Positions 34,201 through 41,076 of a stretch of DNA of 64,000 nucleotides are shown here, piece after piece. Under the pieces are notes generated by a model, which did not search any database, was not told the DNA's origin, and saw only the letters and a list, made by a program, of their open reading frames with translations. Within the stretch, counting starts at the first letter, position 1; the number at the start of each line of letters is the position of its first letter. This stretch comes from Pigmentiphaga sp. NML030171 (lineage in GTDB: Bacteria; Pseudomonadota; Gammaproteobacteria; Burkholderiales; Burkholderiaceae_B): positions 1 through 64,000 of the forward strand of contig NZ_NINX01000007.1 of NCBI RefSeq assembly GCF_002188635.1. The letters run 5' to 3'. The translations under genes and the position numbers were made by a program.

Positions 34201-36571
34201 GGTGCTGCCCGTCGCGCCCGTGCTGGCGCTGGGCGATGCGACGCTGCGCCTTGCCACCGCCGGGGACCTGCGCGTGCAGTCCGTGATCGACCCGCTGCTG
34301 ATCCGCTACGGCGATGACGGCACGGGTTTCCTGCCGCGGCTCGACCACGGTTCCTACATGAGCGGCTATACCGGACGCAGCGCGTTGAGCCTGGTTTCCA
34401 CGGGCGGCAATGTCACGCTGGTGAACCAGGCCGAGTTCGCGTTCCGCGACGTGTCCCTGCGCAGCAATACCACCGGCCAGGACCGGCTCGTCGGCCTGGG
34501 CGGCAATCTTTATCCCGCCCTGACCCGCGTCGTCGCGCTCAACGGCAATGTGGAGAACCAGGGACCGATGTTCGTGATGCCCGGCGCGGGCATGGACTTG
34601 AACGTGATCGCCGACGGCGATGTGCGTTTCGATGTCCAGAATTTCAAGGTGATCGACGATGCCACGCGCTCGGCGCCCTACGCGCGCATCGTCATGGCCA
34701 GGGCGATTCCCGGGATGATGCCTTCGCCCGATATGCCCGCGGGCGGGGGCGGCAATCCGTTCCAGGCCGATCTGATGGCGTTGATGCAGAATGCCATCAG
34801 CCCGTATTCCAGCTTGCATGCCTACTACAAGGGGCTCGCCAACCCCGACGTATTGCCGCTGGCGGACGATCATGAGCCCAGCCGCATCTATGCCGCGCGG
34901 GGGTCGATCGTCGGGCTCGACCTGGCCGCCAGCGAGCAGATGAGGATACGCGCCGGCACGGACGTGAGGGGTTTGCTGGTCGATGCGCGCAACGTGCGGG
35001 CGAGCGACATCACGCTGATCGATGCCGGCAACGATATCCTGGCGATGAGGCCGGTGCGCGACCGGTGGGGGCTGAACAACGGGACAGGCCGGATCGTGGT
35101 GCAGGGGCCGGGCGCGCTGGTCCTGGCGGCGGGCCGCGACGTATATGCGGACAACCTGACGGTCGAGACCGTGGGCAATCGCCAGTTCGATCCGGCCACG
35201 AATCGGCCCATCCCCGGTACCGACGTCAACGGCCTGCCGGCGACCGGAGCGGCGATCACCGTGATGGCCGGGCTCGACAAGGCGCCGGGCTACGACGCGT
35301 TCGCGGCCGCCTATCTGGACCCGGCGAACGTCGCGGCCATGCCCGATTACCTGAAAGCCGCCGGCGACGGGGGCGCCGTGCTGCCGGTCTACCTGACCGA
35401 CGGAATCGAGGTCCGGCCCGGCGGGGAGGAGAAAGTGGTGCGGCGCGGCCTCGTTTCCTACATGCGGGACATGACCGGCCAGACGCTGGCCCCGCTCGAC
35501 GCGTGGAAGCGCTTTCAGGATCTGCCGCGACTGGCTCGCGAACAATTCCTGCGGCAGGTGTACCTGCTCGAGCTGCGCGAGGCCGGGCGCGACCAGAACG
35601 AACCCGGCATCGGCGGATTGCCGCGCAATGGCGGCTACAACCGCGGCCATGCGGCCATCGAGACGTTGTTCCCTGGCGACGGCTGGCGGGGCAGCGTGGC
35701 GGCCAATACCATGATGCTGCGTACCATGGCGGGTGGCGACGTGAGCGTGCTGACGCCGGGGGGCGGGCTGCAGGTGGCGGCGCTGGGCGCTACGGTCGCG
35801 CCAGGCTATGGCCTGGTCACGCTGGATTCCGGCCATATCGACATCTTCGCCAGGAATGACGTCGTGGTGAACCGCTCCCGTATCCTGGCGTTCGTGCCCG
35901 AAGCCAGGCGCGAGGGCAGCGACATGATCATCTGGTCCACCGAAGGCGATATCGATGCCGGGCGCGGCGCCAAGACGCTGCGCGTGCCATCGGCGCCGGA
36001 GGTGCTGACCGACATCGACGGCTTTACGACGATGCGCGAGCGCTCGGACATGAGCGGCAGCGGCATCGGTACCGTGGGCGACGGCGACCTGGACCTGATC
36101 GCGCCGGAAGGGACCGTCAACGCGGGCGATGCCGGCGTGCGGGTGGCCGGCAATCTGAACATTGCGGCCCTGCACGTGCTCAACGCCGAGAACATCCAGG
36201 TCAAGGGGCAGAGCAAGGGCCTGCCGCAGGTGGCGGCCGTCAACGTCGGCGCCCTGACCAATGCCAGCGCGGCGGCATCGCAGGCCGTCGCCGCCGCGCA
36301 GGACGTGGTGCAGCGCGAGCGCGTCGCGGCCAGGCAAAACCTGCCATCCGTCTTTACCGTTCGGGTACTTGGCTTCGGCGGCGAGCCGGCCAGCGAGAGC
36401 CGCGGCGAAGGCCGCGAGGCGCGATCCGGGCCCCAGGCGCAGGCTGGCGGGGACCGGCGGTACGATCCGGGGCATCTGATCCAGCTGGTCGGGCTGGGGC
36501 ACAACATCGACCCGCGCCTGGCTGCCCGCCTGACGGAAAGCGAAAGACGGCAATTGGAGCGCAACCGCTGA
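25256..36571 (+). CDS. Giant filamentous-haemagglutinin-family exoprotein (TPS domain, DUF3739)
   Basis: A protein of about 3,770 residues. The signal peptide spans about 1-35 (VARAIAMALAAGGMVGSVQA). A two-partner-secretion (TPS) domain follows (about 90-300, TEVVIGQTAEKAILNWETFN and VNRNGILFTGTSQVNTRSLV). Next are some 3,000 residues of beta-helix repeats rich in GG, VD and AGA turns. The C-terminal DUF3739 region (last ~450 residues) includes NTMMLRTMAGGDVSVLTPGG and LQVAALGATVAPGYG. Such TpsA proteins are secreted through a TpsB porin and act as adhesins or in contact inhibition; no TpsB or toxin tip is seen here. Earlier in-frame ATGs at 25220 and 25186 are possible starts. Two RGD tripeptides occur but may be chance. 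ECF sigma genes lie on both sides. Confidence 0.9.
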   Translation: MTRKEWRHFKPAPVARAIAMALAAGGMVGSVQAQQAFSPAWFAAKGAAQANAATTGRLPNGAPASSLAGINAAQRANAQRSYENLNLAARAIAAQQAVQAAAREAAWGRGPDLVDGLGEGGLKVDGNSLTAGWLNAQAPVQTQSAGRTEVVIGQTAEKAILNWETFNVGRNTTVRFDQRGGAQADGSNTWIALNRVNDPSGRPSQIAGRIQAEGSVYIVNRNGILFTGTSQVNTRSLVASSLRLTDEQFKLGINNPRRMSNGGNDFAIPQFGEFTTEQPVIYGQSGYQPGDGTTPDKLGTIDRFVPGAPPGEVVVEAGATLATGQGGKLMLFAPKVRNAGALSAPDGQVILAAGENVFLATPRLDDPAGVRGLDVAVSAVPGWAFTGGQVAGALGLSPVYGDAQFVAGLRDVVFPEMAQRAAQVGYEVVNTGSIRSDRGNITLQARDVRQLGALTATTALNNRSGSILLRAWGLGTHMYADGMNELVNWSAGTLTLGPSSVTQVLPDTSDIGEIEASALATRYQPGRVDLYGQLIDLKPQAGVLVPAGTINIESAVNPLFTQQPWYKPGSVGDASRIYIDSDAFLSVAGVRDVLVPMARNFVEVELRINELRDSPLLRDSWLRGSKLIVDRRANGIFTDGPMAGVNWVQKDNGSGQVGYVPGEWIGTPLGDVAGWVGVGKTDLAELSADAGTITMRAGGSVITRGGSMLDISGGSVRYTDGVNTATKLLGADGRLYTMDRALPDIGYVGIAGQYASSSPRWGVKETWRSPVIGANAMEGGYVEGRNAGSVQVFAGDAMVLEGEVWGGTIIGDRQQSGGNGGGRLELGGGSVEDKPWSPGKIVVSNDPLRLGADFVSTSALGDEFYMADPSKSRKLTHLLADGLSRSGLGEIALNIVRGDFVLAADAVLELSPGASLFVSGGEGSTSDIYIDGTIRAPGGSLRLDSSAGRLFLGADSRLDAGGQWVNRWRDGAMPSAWAIDAGTVDLGVGELVAAPGAIIDVSGGGRVESGSRGEPILRAGNAGSVRLGGLRAGMDLEALDLRAYALGNAGSLALMTTDSVTIGAVERDDAALHVPASLFAQDGFGNVSISVMSDGGDIVIPEGADIVQAAVGLDLALLDYHRLATGERLADHLPATMPRLEQRVARGASGLSLGTRGGDIVVGQGARVRTEVGGSLALAAGVNGGTVVVAGRLEAPSGRIDLAGTQVTLSAGGELLARGTPVIYRDARGWRRGEVRDGGAISINTARLALARGGLVDVSGASGSIDEPSYGPWGPRDPQAVTLDSNGGSISISGTGLVESTLRGLAGGPRAAGGRLRFDMQAASGPDGSAAERLRQAMQWMDPDCYGLAGNGVCDYSNWQEALDFDWSPLIGGAAPFVIPSALLAHLEDRKELVLSEGLPAPALESEPLDPAAFGLSDAALDFFRDSLLYSDLLREVLQSPGKIHALTVRPGAFAAGGFADLALVNSVQGAIRLDGVDVSANRSMVLSGQLVGHEGTSSSLRAPHIALSAMATPGGSAPVAQGGAGRLALNAELIDVVADAAALAAGGGRARITGFGETRFRAGEIRLGSALPEQMTGNEALRVDLDVDGDLVLEAGQVYPGTAMTATLRAGNAIRVERLGGDLPVPLSAGGTLRIEAPVIQQDGVLRAPLGTIELVAGQRLVLGAGSLTSVAGAGIAVPYGTLSNDEQWRDPTKADDGSSTSQAMLAVPPEKRISLQAPDVAVGAGAVVDISGGGDLYAWEHVPGPGGSHDVLAMPGMYAIVPDAPGAAPFSDLPAGERVWLAGGPGLASGWYTLLPARYALLPGAFAVQATGRSWSGPDRPGFETPDGSLVMQGRRGNAYDGFEPVTAAVWRVLPGSTVRRYTEYNEAFANEFFSSDAFKLTQYRLTGQDIVTPRLPRDGGAVVFNAGQTLLLDGSLRSAPAGEGRGGLVDIAGEKIAILGKGQDAAALRGEGYLVIDAASLSTFGAGSLLIGGRRQGAPQGLMLDVTASDIIVRNDAGSALYGPEIILAASDRVAVDGGSVIHARGDAARGTGDLVVQPQRQAVYTDPDGNLDDNWDGVINELDAADDVLTSPAADWGALIRVANGDALKVIRQNVDTTRGGLAVVGAGAVLEGGASLLIDATRTTELAAGARISADDLSVAAGRIGFGGGSGMVLDTATLGQLSDSRHLTLRSYSSFDFHSSLDLGKAGVSSLTFDGASFAGHGDHDITVRGGTIVLANSGGHAGEAGAGRGHLVLDADTLVLGEGSKRFSGFDGMTFAGRTQIVAEGTGGVDAGRAALTLATPLVTGRGGAAQHLATTGRLAIEASDGNASGLAPQDSLGARLSFTGASIDVNGHVAALGGAVEMVATHGDLVVAEGARIDVGGFAKAFYDVAEFADAGRIALSAVGGNVDLRAGSSLNLAADARGGNAGTLTLAAAGGGNVMLDGAIAAHAGEGGQAGKVALDIETLPAFGALNVRLNEAGFNHTREFRVRKGDVLLDGTTIVEHFLLTADAGTVDIAGTVDARAGYGGSIRVIGGDGVSMRDSARLLAGATGELGSGRVTIEATGGELALAGGVIDVGGAEGGKVRLRAGQTVDHADVRVGRLDVAVAGARSTVLEGVAVYDSGSVDAVKAAAIEDAGTFMANAGTIAARLGGDGITLAPGIEIRSAADLALESDWNLLTDFAASREGTLTLRAGGDLVVGGHLSDGFDRADRGGVLRDTASWNLRLVAGADLAAADALALRPLAAQADGKGSVRVGTAGTGKDGDEGAGKLVRTGTGDIEVRAGRDLVLAHKESVIYTAGRRDTTTWSDFTTANPAAVYGVQGGHLDIQAGGSIQASHSGQRFVEWLNRQGNVGEGMYFGEYNSGEYGVRPDGSYGYIYLPPEQSSWWINYGAFQQGVGALGGGNVKVSAGGDLDNLVVVLPTTMRMRGGRTADEARTMEVRNGGSMEVEAAGAIRGGQYYVARGSGQLRAGETASGHNVVVTRNQGEIDERITVLPVAPVLALGDATLRLATAGDLRVQSVIDPLLIRYGDDGTGFLPRLDHGSYMSGYTGRSALSLVSTGGNVTLVNQAEFAFRDVSLRSNTTGQDRLVGLGGNLYPALTRVVALNGNVENQGPMFVMPGAGMDLNVIADGDVRFDVQNFKVIDDATRSAPYARIVMARAIPGMMPSPDMPAGGGGNPFQADLMALMQNAISPYSSLHAYYKGLANPDVLPLADDHEPSRIYAARGSIVGLDLAASEQMRIRAGTDVRGLLVDARNVRASDITLIDAGNDILAMRPVRDRWGLNNGTGRIVVQGPGALVLAAGRDVYADNLTVETVGNRQFDPATNRPIPGTDVNGLPATGAAITVMAGLDKAPGYDAFAAAYLDPANVAAMPDYLKAAGDGGAVLPVYLTDGIEVRPGGEEKVVRRGLVSYMRDMTGQTLAPLDAWKRFQDLPRLAREQFLRQVYLLELREAGRDQNEPGIGGLPRNGGYNRGHAAIETLFPGDGWRGSVAANTMMLRTMAGGDVSVLTPGGGLQVAALGATVAPGYGLVTLDSGHIDIFARNDVVVNRSRILAFVPEARREGSDMIIWSTEGDIDAGRGAKTLRVPSAPEVLTDIDGFTTMRERSDMSGSGIGTVGDGDLDLIAPEGTVNAGDAGVRVAGNLNIAALHVLNAENIQVKGQSKGLPQVAAVNVGALTNASAAASQAVAAAQDVVQRERVAARQNLPSVFTVRVLGFGGEPASESRGEGREARSGPQAQAGGDRRYDPGHLIQLVGLGHNIDPRLAARLTESERRQLERNR

Positions 36572-36590
36572 GCGTGGAGACTGGTCCGTC

Positions 36591-37130
36591 ATGGATACGA
36601 TTAGCATCGCCGCATCCACTCGCGCGCACCTGGTCGGAAACTACGCCAGGCTGCGCCAACGCCTGGCCCGCCGCCTGGGATGCGTGGACCTGGCCGCCGA
36701 CTGTCTGCACGACGTGTGGCTCAAGCTGTCGCGGCCCGTCGAAGCCGACGTGGCGAATGCCGACGCCTACGTATGGCGGATGCTGTGCCATACGGCCACC
36801 GACCACCTGCGATCGCAGCGTCCGTCGGTGTCCCTGGACGATCCGGACATCGACGCCCTCGGACTGGCCGATGCCGGCCGGGGACCGCAGGCGGCCGTCG
36901 AGGCCCGCTCCGAGCTTGCACGGCTGGATCGCGCCCTGGAGGGACTCTCGCGCCGCCAGCGCGCGGTCCTGATCGCCGTGCGCGTCGAGCAGCGCAGCCG
37001 GCGCGACGTGGCGGATTGGCTGGGGGTTTCCATCAGGACCGTCGATACGGCGCTGCACGAGGCCTTGGCCCACTGCAGCGCCTACTGCGGCCGCAAGGGG
37101 ACGGACTCCGCTCTGTCCATCCTCGAATAG
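36591..37130 (+). CDS. ECF sigma factor
   Basis: A 179-residue ECF sigma factor. Region 2 includes VDLAADCLHDVWLKLSRPV and DAYVWRMLCHTATDHLRSQ; region 4 includes RRQRAVLIAVRVEQRSRRDV and the helix-turn-helix DWLGVSIRTVDTALHEAL. It begins 20 bases after the exoprotein stop and is probably co-transcribed with it. No fecR- or anti-sigma-like gene follows; the next genes are convergent. It might give positive feedback on the exoprotein locus or share the FecR upstream, but this is speculation. Confidence 0.88.
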   Translation: MDTISIAASTRAHLVGNYARLRQRLARRLGCVDLAADCLHDVWLKLSRPVEADVANADAYVWRMLCHTATDHLRSQRPSVSLDDPDIDALGLADAGRGPQAAVEARSELARLDRALEGLSRRQRAVLIAVRVEQRSRRDVADWLGVSIRTVDTALHEALAHCSAYCGRKGTDSALSILE

Positions 37131-37148
37131 TTCACCCCCGCGGGGGAA

Positions 37149-37478
37149 TTACTTGCCCCGGCTGGCCTTGCTCACATACAGCGCCAGCGCCTCGATATCC
37201 GCGTCGCTCATGGTGGCCTTGAACGACGGCATGCTGCCGATGCCGTCGCGCAGCGCGCGGGCAACGCGGGGAGCGTCGGGTTGCAATTCGTCCAGCACGG
37301 GGCCGATGGTGCCTTCGGCACCGGCATCCTTGAGGGTGTGGCACACGGCGCAGGCCGGGGTGGCGGTGGTGAACAGTTTCTTGCCGCGCGCCATTTGCGC
37401 GGCGTCGTCGGCGGCATGCGCCGTGGTGGCGGCCAGGGCCGAGAAGGCCAGCGTACAGAAGGTAAGGACGTTCTTCAT
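37149..37478 (-). CDS. sorB: Sulfite dehydrogenase c-type cytochrome subunit
   Basis: A 109-residue periplasmic monohaem cytochrome c. The signal peptide (about 1-22) ends AHA before ADDAAQ. The haem site is CAVCH (about 43-47), and the distal Met is probably in GSMPSF. Size and position directly after the molybdenum subunit match SorB, which takes electrons from sulfite oxidation by SorA and passes them to the respiratory chain. It is the last gene of the minus-strand operon sigma, anti-sigma, sorA, sorB. Confidence 0.85.
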   Translation of the reverse strand: MKNVLTFCTLAFSALAATTAHAADDAAQMARGKKLFTTATPACAVCHTLKDAGAEGTIGPVLDELQPDAPRVARALRDGIGSMPSFKATMSDADIEALALYVSKASRGK

Positions 37479-37539
37479 GTCTAGAGTGTTGGCTTGAGGA
37501 GAGACATGCCCCGGGGAGTGCCCCGGGGCGTACCGCCGC

Positions 37540-38763
37540 CTAGGCGACGGTGATGGTGACGGCGTGATCGGCCCAACTGGTGTTGTTGTAGCCGCTCTGG
37601 TTTTCACCGCGCGTTTCGGGCTGGACGTTGCCCTGGTCGTCGGTGGCGCGGCTGGCCAGCACGTGCTTGCCCTTGGGCAGGGTGGCCTGCAGCACGAACT
37701 GGCGCCAGGCGTACTTGCCCATGTCGGGGCCCACCAGGCGTGCGGCGCGCCAGGTCTTGCCGCCGTCCAGCGAGACTTCCACGCCCTTGATGCCATGCAG
37801 ACCGCCGAAGGCCACGCCGTGGATCTGCACGGTGCCGGCCGCCTGGGTGCCGTCCTCGGGAACGGGGCTGTTGATCCAGGACTTGACGCTCATCTCCTGC
37901 ACCGAGGGCTGGCTGGGGTCGCCCTTGCCGCCCGGGGGCGTGATGCGGTAGCCGTGCGACATGATGCGGGCGTCGCTTTCCTTGGGGGTGAAGGCGAGCT
38001 GCTTGATGTACTTGATGTTGTTGACGCCGGTGTAGCCGGGCACGATCAGGCGCAACGGGCCGCCGTGGGCCAGGGGGATGGGCTCGCCGTTCAGTTCCCA
38101 GGCCAGGATGGCGTCCTGCATGGCGGCGACGGGAACGGAGCGTTCGACGATGACGGTCTTGGGGTCGATGCCGGCCGGCAGCACTTCGCCGCCGGTGCCG
38201 GTCATGTAGGGCACGCCGTCGATCAGGCCGCCCAGGGCCTGGACGACGTCGCGCACGGGCACGCCGCTCCAGGTCACGCAGCCGGCGGCGCCGACCGTCC
38301 AAGGAGTGCCGCTGGGCTTGCTGGGGAAGAAGCCGCGGCCGTTGCCCGAGCATTGCAGCACCATGGTGACGGTCTCCAGCCCCAGGGTCTTGAGCTCGCG
38401 CAGGCTCAGGGTCCTGGGCTGCTTGACGCCGGCGACCTGCAGTTGCCAGGCGTCGCGGTCGGCCACGATGGATTCGGAGGGCGTGGGCAGGTTGTTGCGT
38501 ACGTACAGCTGGTTGGTGGGCGTGACCACGCTGGTGCCGAAGGCGCTGCGCTTGGTTTCGATGGTGGTGCTGCTGTGCACGACGACCGCGTCGGCGTTCT
38601 TCCAGCCGGCGTAGCCGGGCAGGGGTTTGGCCGCCGCGGGGGCGGCGGCGGCCTGGGCCAGGGCCTGGCCGTGCAGGCCCGCCAGTCCGGCGGTCGCGGC
38701 CACGGTGGCGCCGCCCGCGAGCAGGCGGCGGCGGGGCAGGGAGGTGGGGGTGGTGTCTTGCAT
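37540..38763 (-). CDS. sorA: Sulfite dehydrogenase molybdopterin subunit
   Basis: A 407-residue protein of the sulfite oxidase family. It has a twin-arginine signal (PRRRLLAGGATVAAT) and a mature sulfite-oxidase fold. The molybdenum-ligand cysteine lies in VLQCSGNGRGFF, followed by WSGVPVRDV, substrate and cofactor contacts around HGGPLRLIVPGYTG, and the C-terminal dimerisation domain (VQIHGVAFGG and VEVSLDGGKTW). Length equals SorA of Starkeya as I recall it. The enzyme oxidises sulfite to sulfate in the periplasm and detoxifies sulfite formed from organosulfonate or thiosulfate metabolism. The ribosome binding site AAGGAGAGACC precedes the start. Confidence 0.92.
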   Translation of the reverse strand: MQDTTPTSLPRRRLLAGGATVAATAGLAGLHGQALAQAAAAPAAAKPLPGYAGWKNADAVVVHSSTTIETKRSAFGTSVVTPTNQLYVRNNLPTPSESIVADRDAWQLQVAGVKQPRTLSLRELKTLGLETVTMVLQCSGNGRGFFPSKPSGTPWTVGAAGCVTWSGVPVRDVVQALGGLIDGVPYMTGTGGEVLPAGIDPKTVIVERSVPVAAMQDAILAWELNGEPIPLAHGGPLRLIVPGYTGVNNIKYIKQLAFTPKESDARIMSHGYRITPPGGKGDPSQPSVQEMSVKSWINSPVPEDGTQAAGTVQIHGVAFGGLHGIKGVEVSLDGGKTWRAARLVGPDMGKYAWRQFVLQATLPKGKHVLASRATDDQGNVQPETRGENQSGYNNTSWADHAVTITVA

Positions 38764-38798
38764 GGTCTCTCCTTGTTGTTGTGGATGAGAACGGGAAA

Positions 38799-39389
38799 TC
38801 AGGACGCGGGGGCGGTTTCGGGTTGCCCCAGCGCGCGCGAGGCCACGGACAGGGCCTGTTTCTTCTGGGCGATGAGTATCAGCGGGCGGCCTTCGTGCGA
38901 GCGCACGACTTTCCAGTAGGTGTTGGCCCACCAGCCCTCGCCGTCGGGAATCTGCTGGAACTGCTCGAAGGACAGCACGGTGACGATGCCGCCTTTCTCG
39001 AAGAAGGTGGTCAGGTGGTAGGCGCGTTCCCGGCCGATGTCGCAGGGGCGCATCAACTGGATGTAGCCGGGCAGCGCCTGCTGCGGCGGGAGGTCCAGGT
39101 GGCGCGCCATTTCCGTGGCGGGCAGGAAGCTGCCGCGCAGCGTGCGCTCGTAGTATTCGTGCTCGATGGCCGAGCGCACCAGTTCGGGCGGGCGCATGGC
39201 GAAGACGGCGCCGGCCGCCGAGCCGGCGACCAGCACGGCTGCCAGCATGCCGCGCAGGCCGCGCCGCGCGTGCCAGGGCGTGTGGCGCAGGAGGTGCGCG
39301 GGCGGATCGCCCGGTTCGAACGCCAGGGCCAGCTCGGCGCGGGCGCGCAGGTCGAATTCCGTGTCTTGGAGGCTGTCGTCGCAATTCAT
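38799..39389 (-). CDS. Putative anti-sigma factor, membrane anchored
   Basis: A 196-residue protein with a cytoplasmic N-terminus, one membrane segment (about 48-64, MLAAVLVAGSAAGAVFAM) and a periplasmic C-terminal domain containing EYYERTLRGSFLPATEMARHL and GWWANTYWKVV. The general form resembles DUF3379-type proteins, often anti-sigma factors. Its start overlaps the stop of the ECF sigma gene (ATGA), the arrangement expected of a cognate anti-sigma factor. It lacks a zinc-binding HxxxCxxC motif. Function is inferred from topology and coupling. Confidence 0.75.
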   Translation of the reverse strand: MNCDDSLQDTEFDLRARAELALAFEPGDPPAHLLRHTPWHARRGLRGMLAAVLVAGSAAGAVFAMRPPELVRSAIEHEYYERTLRGSFLPATEMARHLDLPPQQALPGYIQLMRPCDIGRERAYHLTTFFEKGGIVTVLSFEQFQQIPDGEGWWANTYWKVVRSHEGRPLILIAQKKQALSVASRALGQPETAPAS

Positions 39390-39931
39390 GGGGTTTGTTT
39401 TCGCAGCGGTATGACACTGGCCGCCGTGTCCGGCGCGGCAGGGCGCGGGGGAGCTTGCAGGGCGGCCTTCAAGGCATCGCGGGCGCGCGCCAGGCGCGAC
39501 AGCACGGTGCCGGGCGCGATGTCCAGCGCCTCGGCCATCAGGGCCGTGGGCATGTCGTCGAAGTAGTACAGCACCAGCACTTCGCGGTGGATGGGGGCGA
39601 TGCGGGACAGGGCCTTGACCACGTCAAGTTGCTCGTCCAGCGCATGGGCGCGGGGGTCGGCTTCTTCCTCGACCCGGCCGTCCCCTTGCAGGCTCGTCTG
39701 GGCCGGATCGAGATTGCGGAAGGCATGGCGCCGCATGATCTGGAACAGCCAGGCGCGCGCCATGGCCGGATCGCGCAACTGGTGGCGAAAGCGCCAGGCG
39801 CTGGTGAAGCAGTCCTGCACCACGTCCTCGGCGATCGCCCGGGAGCCGGTCAGGGCCCAGGCGCTGCGCAGCAGGAAACGATAGTGTTCGCGCACCCATT
39901 GGTTGTAGCGCGACTCGGCGGAAGAGATCAT
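39386..39931 (-). CDS. ECF sigma factor of the sulfite dehydrogenase operon
   Basis: A 181-residue ECF sigma factor. Region 2 includes GSRAIAEDVVQDCFTSAWRF and ARAWLFQIMRRHAFRN; region 4 includes IAPIHREVLVLYYFDDMPT and LMAEALDIAPGTVLSRLARAR. An in-frame TTG at 39940 would add three residues; ATG 39931 is preferred. Upstream of an anti-sigma candidate and sorAB, it probably controls the operon in response to sulfite or related stress. ECF factors are known to control sulfite oxidation genes in Sinorhizobium. Confidence 0.9.
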   Translation of the reverse strand: MISSAESRYNQWVREHYRFLLRSAWALTGSRAIAEDVVQDCFTSAWRFRHQLRDPAMARAWLFQIMRRHAFRNLDPAQTSLQGDGRVEEEADPRAHALDEQLDVVKALSRIAPIHREVLVLYYFDDMPTALMAEALDIAPGTVLSRLARARDALKAALQAPPRPAAPDTAASVIPLRKQTP

Positions 39932-40001
39932 GTCGTACAAGAGCGCGCCGGGCGGGGTTTCATTCCCTCCGGCGAGGGTAAGGGTATTCCCTGACGAGAC
40001 A

Positions 40002-40967
40002 TCACGCCCCCGGCATCACGATGCGGGCTCCCTTCCAGACGCCATCGGCCACCAGCGCCTCGCACTGCGTCCGCAGCATCCGCAGGAATTGCCACAGTCC
40101 GGTCGTCATGGAGCGGTTGTTCGCATAGGCGATGACGAGCCGGCGCGACAGGTCGGGCTTGCGGATGGGCAGCGCCGCGAGCCGGCCTGTCTCGACCTCG
40201 TCGTGCACGCCGGAGAAGGGCAGCACCGTGCAGGCCAGATCCGTCATCGGCATCTGCTTGGTCAGCGTGAGCGAAGTGTCGAACTCGTGGCGCACGTCCA
40301 GGCGCACCCGGTGCACCGCCGCCTGGTCTTCCAGCAACTCGCGCAAGCCGTGGGGGCGGCTGGGCAGGGACAGGGGGAAATCCCCCAACTGCGAGAAGCT
40401 GACGGATTTCTTGTTGCGGGCTCGAGCGGGCGTCATGACCAGGCATAGCTCTTCGTCCATCAGCGGGTCGGCATGCAGGCCCGCGATCGGGATCATCGTA
40501 TAGAGCAGCGCGAAGTCCAGGTGTCCCCGGTGCAGGGAGTCGACCAGGGCGCGATGGAAGCCTTCGACGACGTGCATGCGCAGGGTCGGCAGCGTCGTCC
40601 TTACAGTGCTCAGGAGCCGTGGGCCCAGGATGTTGGCGATGGATGGCGGCAGGCCCATGGTGACCTGGCGCAGGCCGGCATCCTCGACTTCCGCCATGGC
40701 AAGCCGGCGTCCGTTCAGCAACTGCTCGAAGCCCGGCAGCACGGCTTCGTAAAGGCGCCGCCCCGCCGCCGTCAGCGTCACGCCCCGGCCCACGCGCTCG
40801 AACAGGCGGGCATGCATCTCCCGTTCCAGTTTCAGGACGTGGCGGCTGAACGTCGGCTGGCTGACTCCGGCGCTGAGCGCGCCGCGCGAGAGCGATCCCG
40901 CCTGCGCGGCCAGCACGAAGAAGTGCAGCGACGTGAAGTCGGCGTTCTGGAGTTCACCGAATTTCAT
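40002..40967 (-). CDS. LysR-family transcriptional regulator
   Basis: A 321-residue LysR protein. The N-terminal helix-turn-helix (about 8-68) includes FFVLAAQAGSLSRGALSAGV and the wing RLFERVGRGVTLTAAG; an effector domain starts near 95 (QVTMGLPPSIANILGPRL), resembling the NAC/CynR-like subgroup. It is divergent from the catabolic gene series beginning at 41077 and is the best candidate for its regulator. An 18-bp palindrome is centred 21 bases upstream of its start. Confidence 0.92.
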   Translation of the reverse strand: MKFGELQNADFTSLHFFVLAAQAGSLSRGALSAGVSQPTFSRHVLKLEREMHARLFERVGRGVTLTAAGRRLYEAVLPGFEQLLNGRRLAMAEVEDAGLRQVTMGLPPSIANILGPRLLSTVRTTLPTLRMHVVEGFHRALVDSLHRGHLDFALLYTMIPIAGLHADPLMDEELCLVMTPARARNKKSVSFSQLGDFPLSLPSRPHGLRELLEDQAAVHRVRLDVRHEFDTSLTLTKQMPMTDLACTVLPFSGVHDEVETGRLAALPIRKPDLSRRLVIAYANNRSMTTGLWQFLRMLRTQCEALVADGVWKGARIVMPGA

Positions 40968-40978
40968 GGCCGGCGCCT

Positions 40979-40996
40979 TTATTCGATAGTGAATAA
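40979..40996. promoter_or_regulatory. Palindrome, probable LysR operator of the catabolic series
   Basis: TTATTC and GAATAA are perfect arms around GATAGT. The element lies 12 bases before the LysR start and 81 bases before the divergent Bug gene. The layout is that of a LysR recognition site used for autorepression and activation. Confidence 0.55.
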
Positions 40997-41076
40997 CAAG
41001 TATACGAATTTGCATGCCATGGCGGCTCGCGGCCCAGTAGAGTGGGAGCCACAACACAAAGCACAGGAGACATGCC

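Noticed and set aside
33380-36619. Second long minus-strand open frame opposite the exoprotein gene
   Set aside because: Same reason: antisense of high-GC repeats, without a start context or protein-like motifs.
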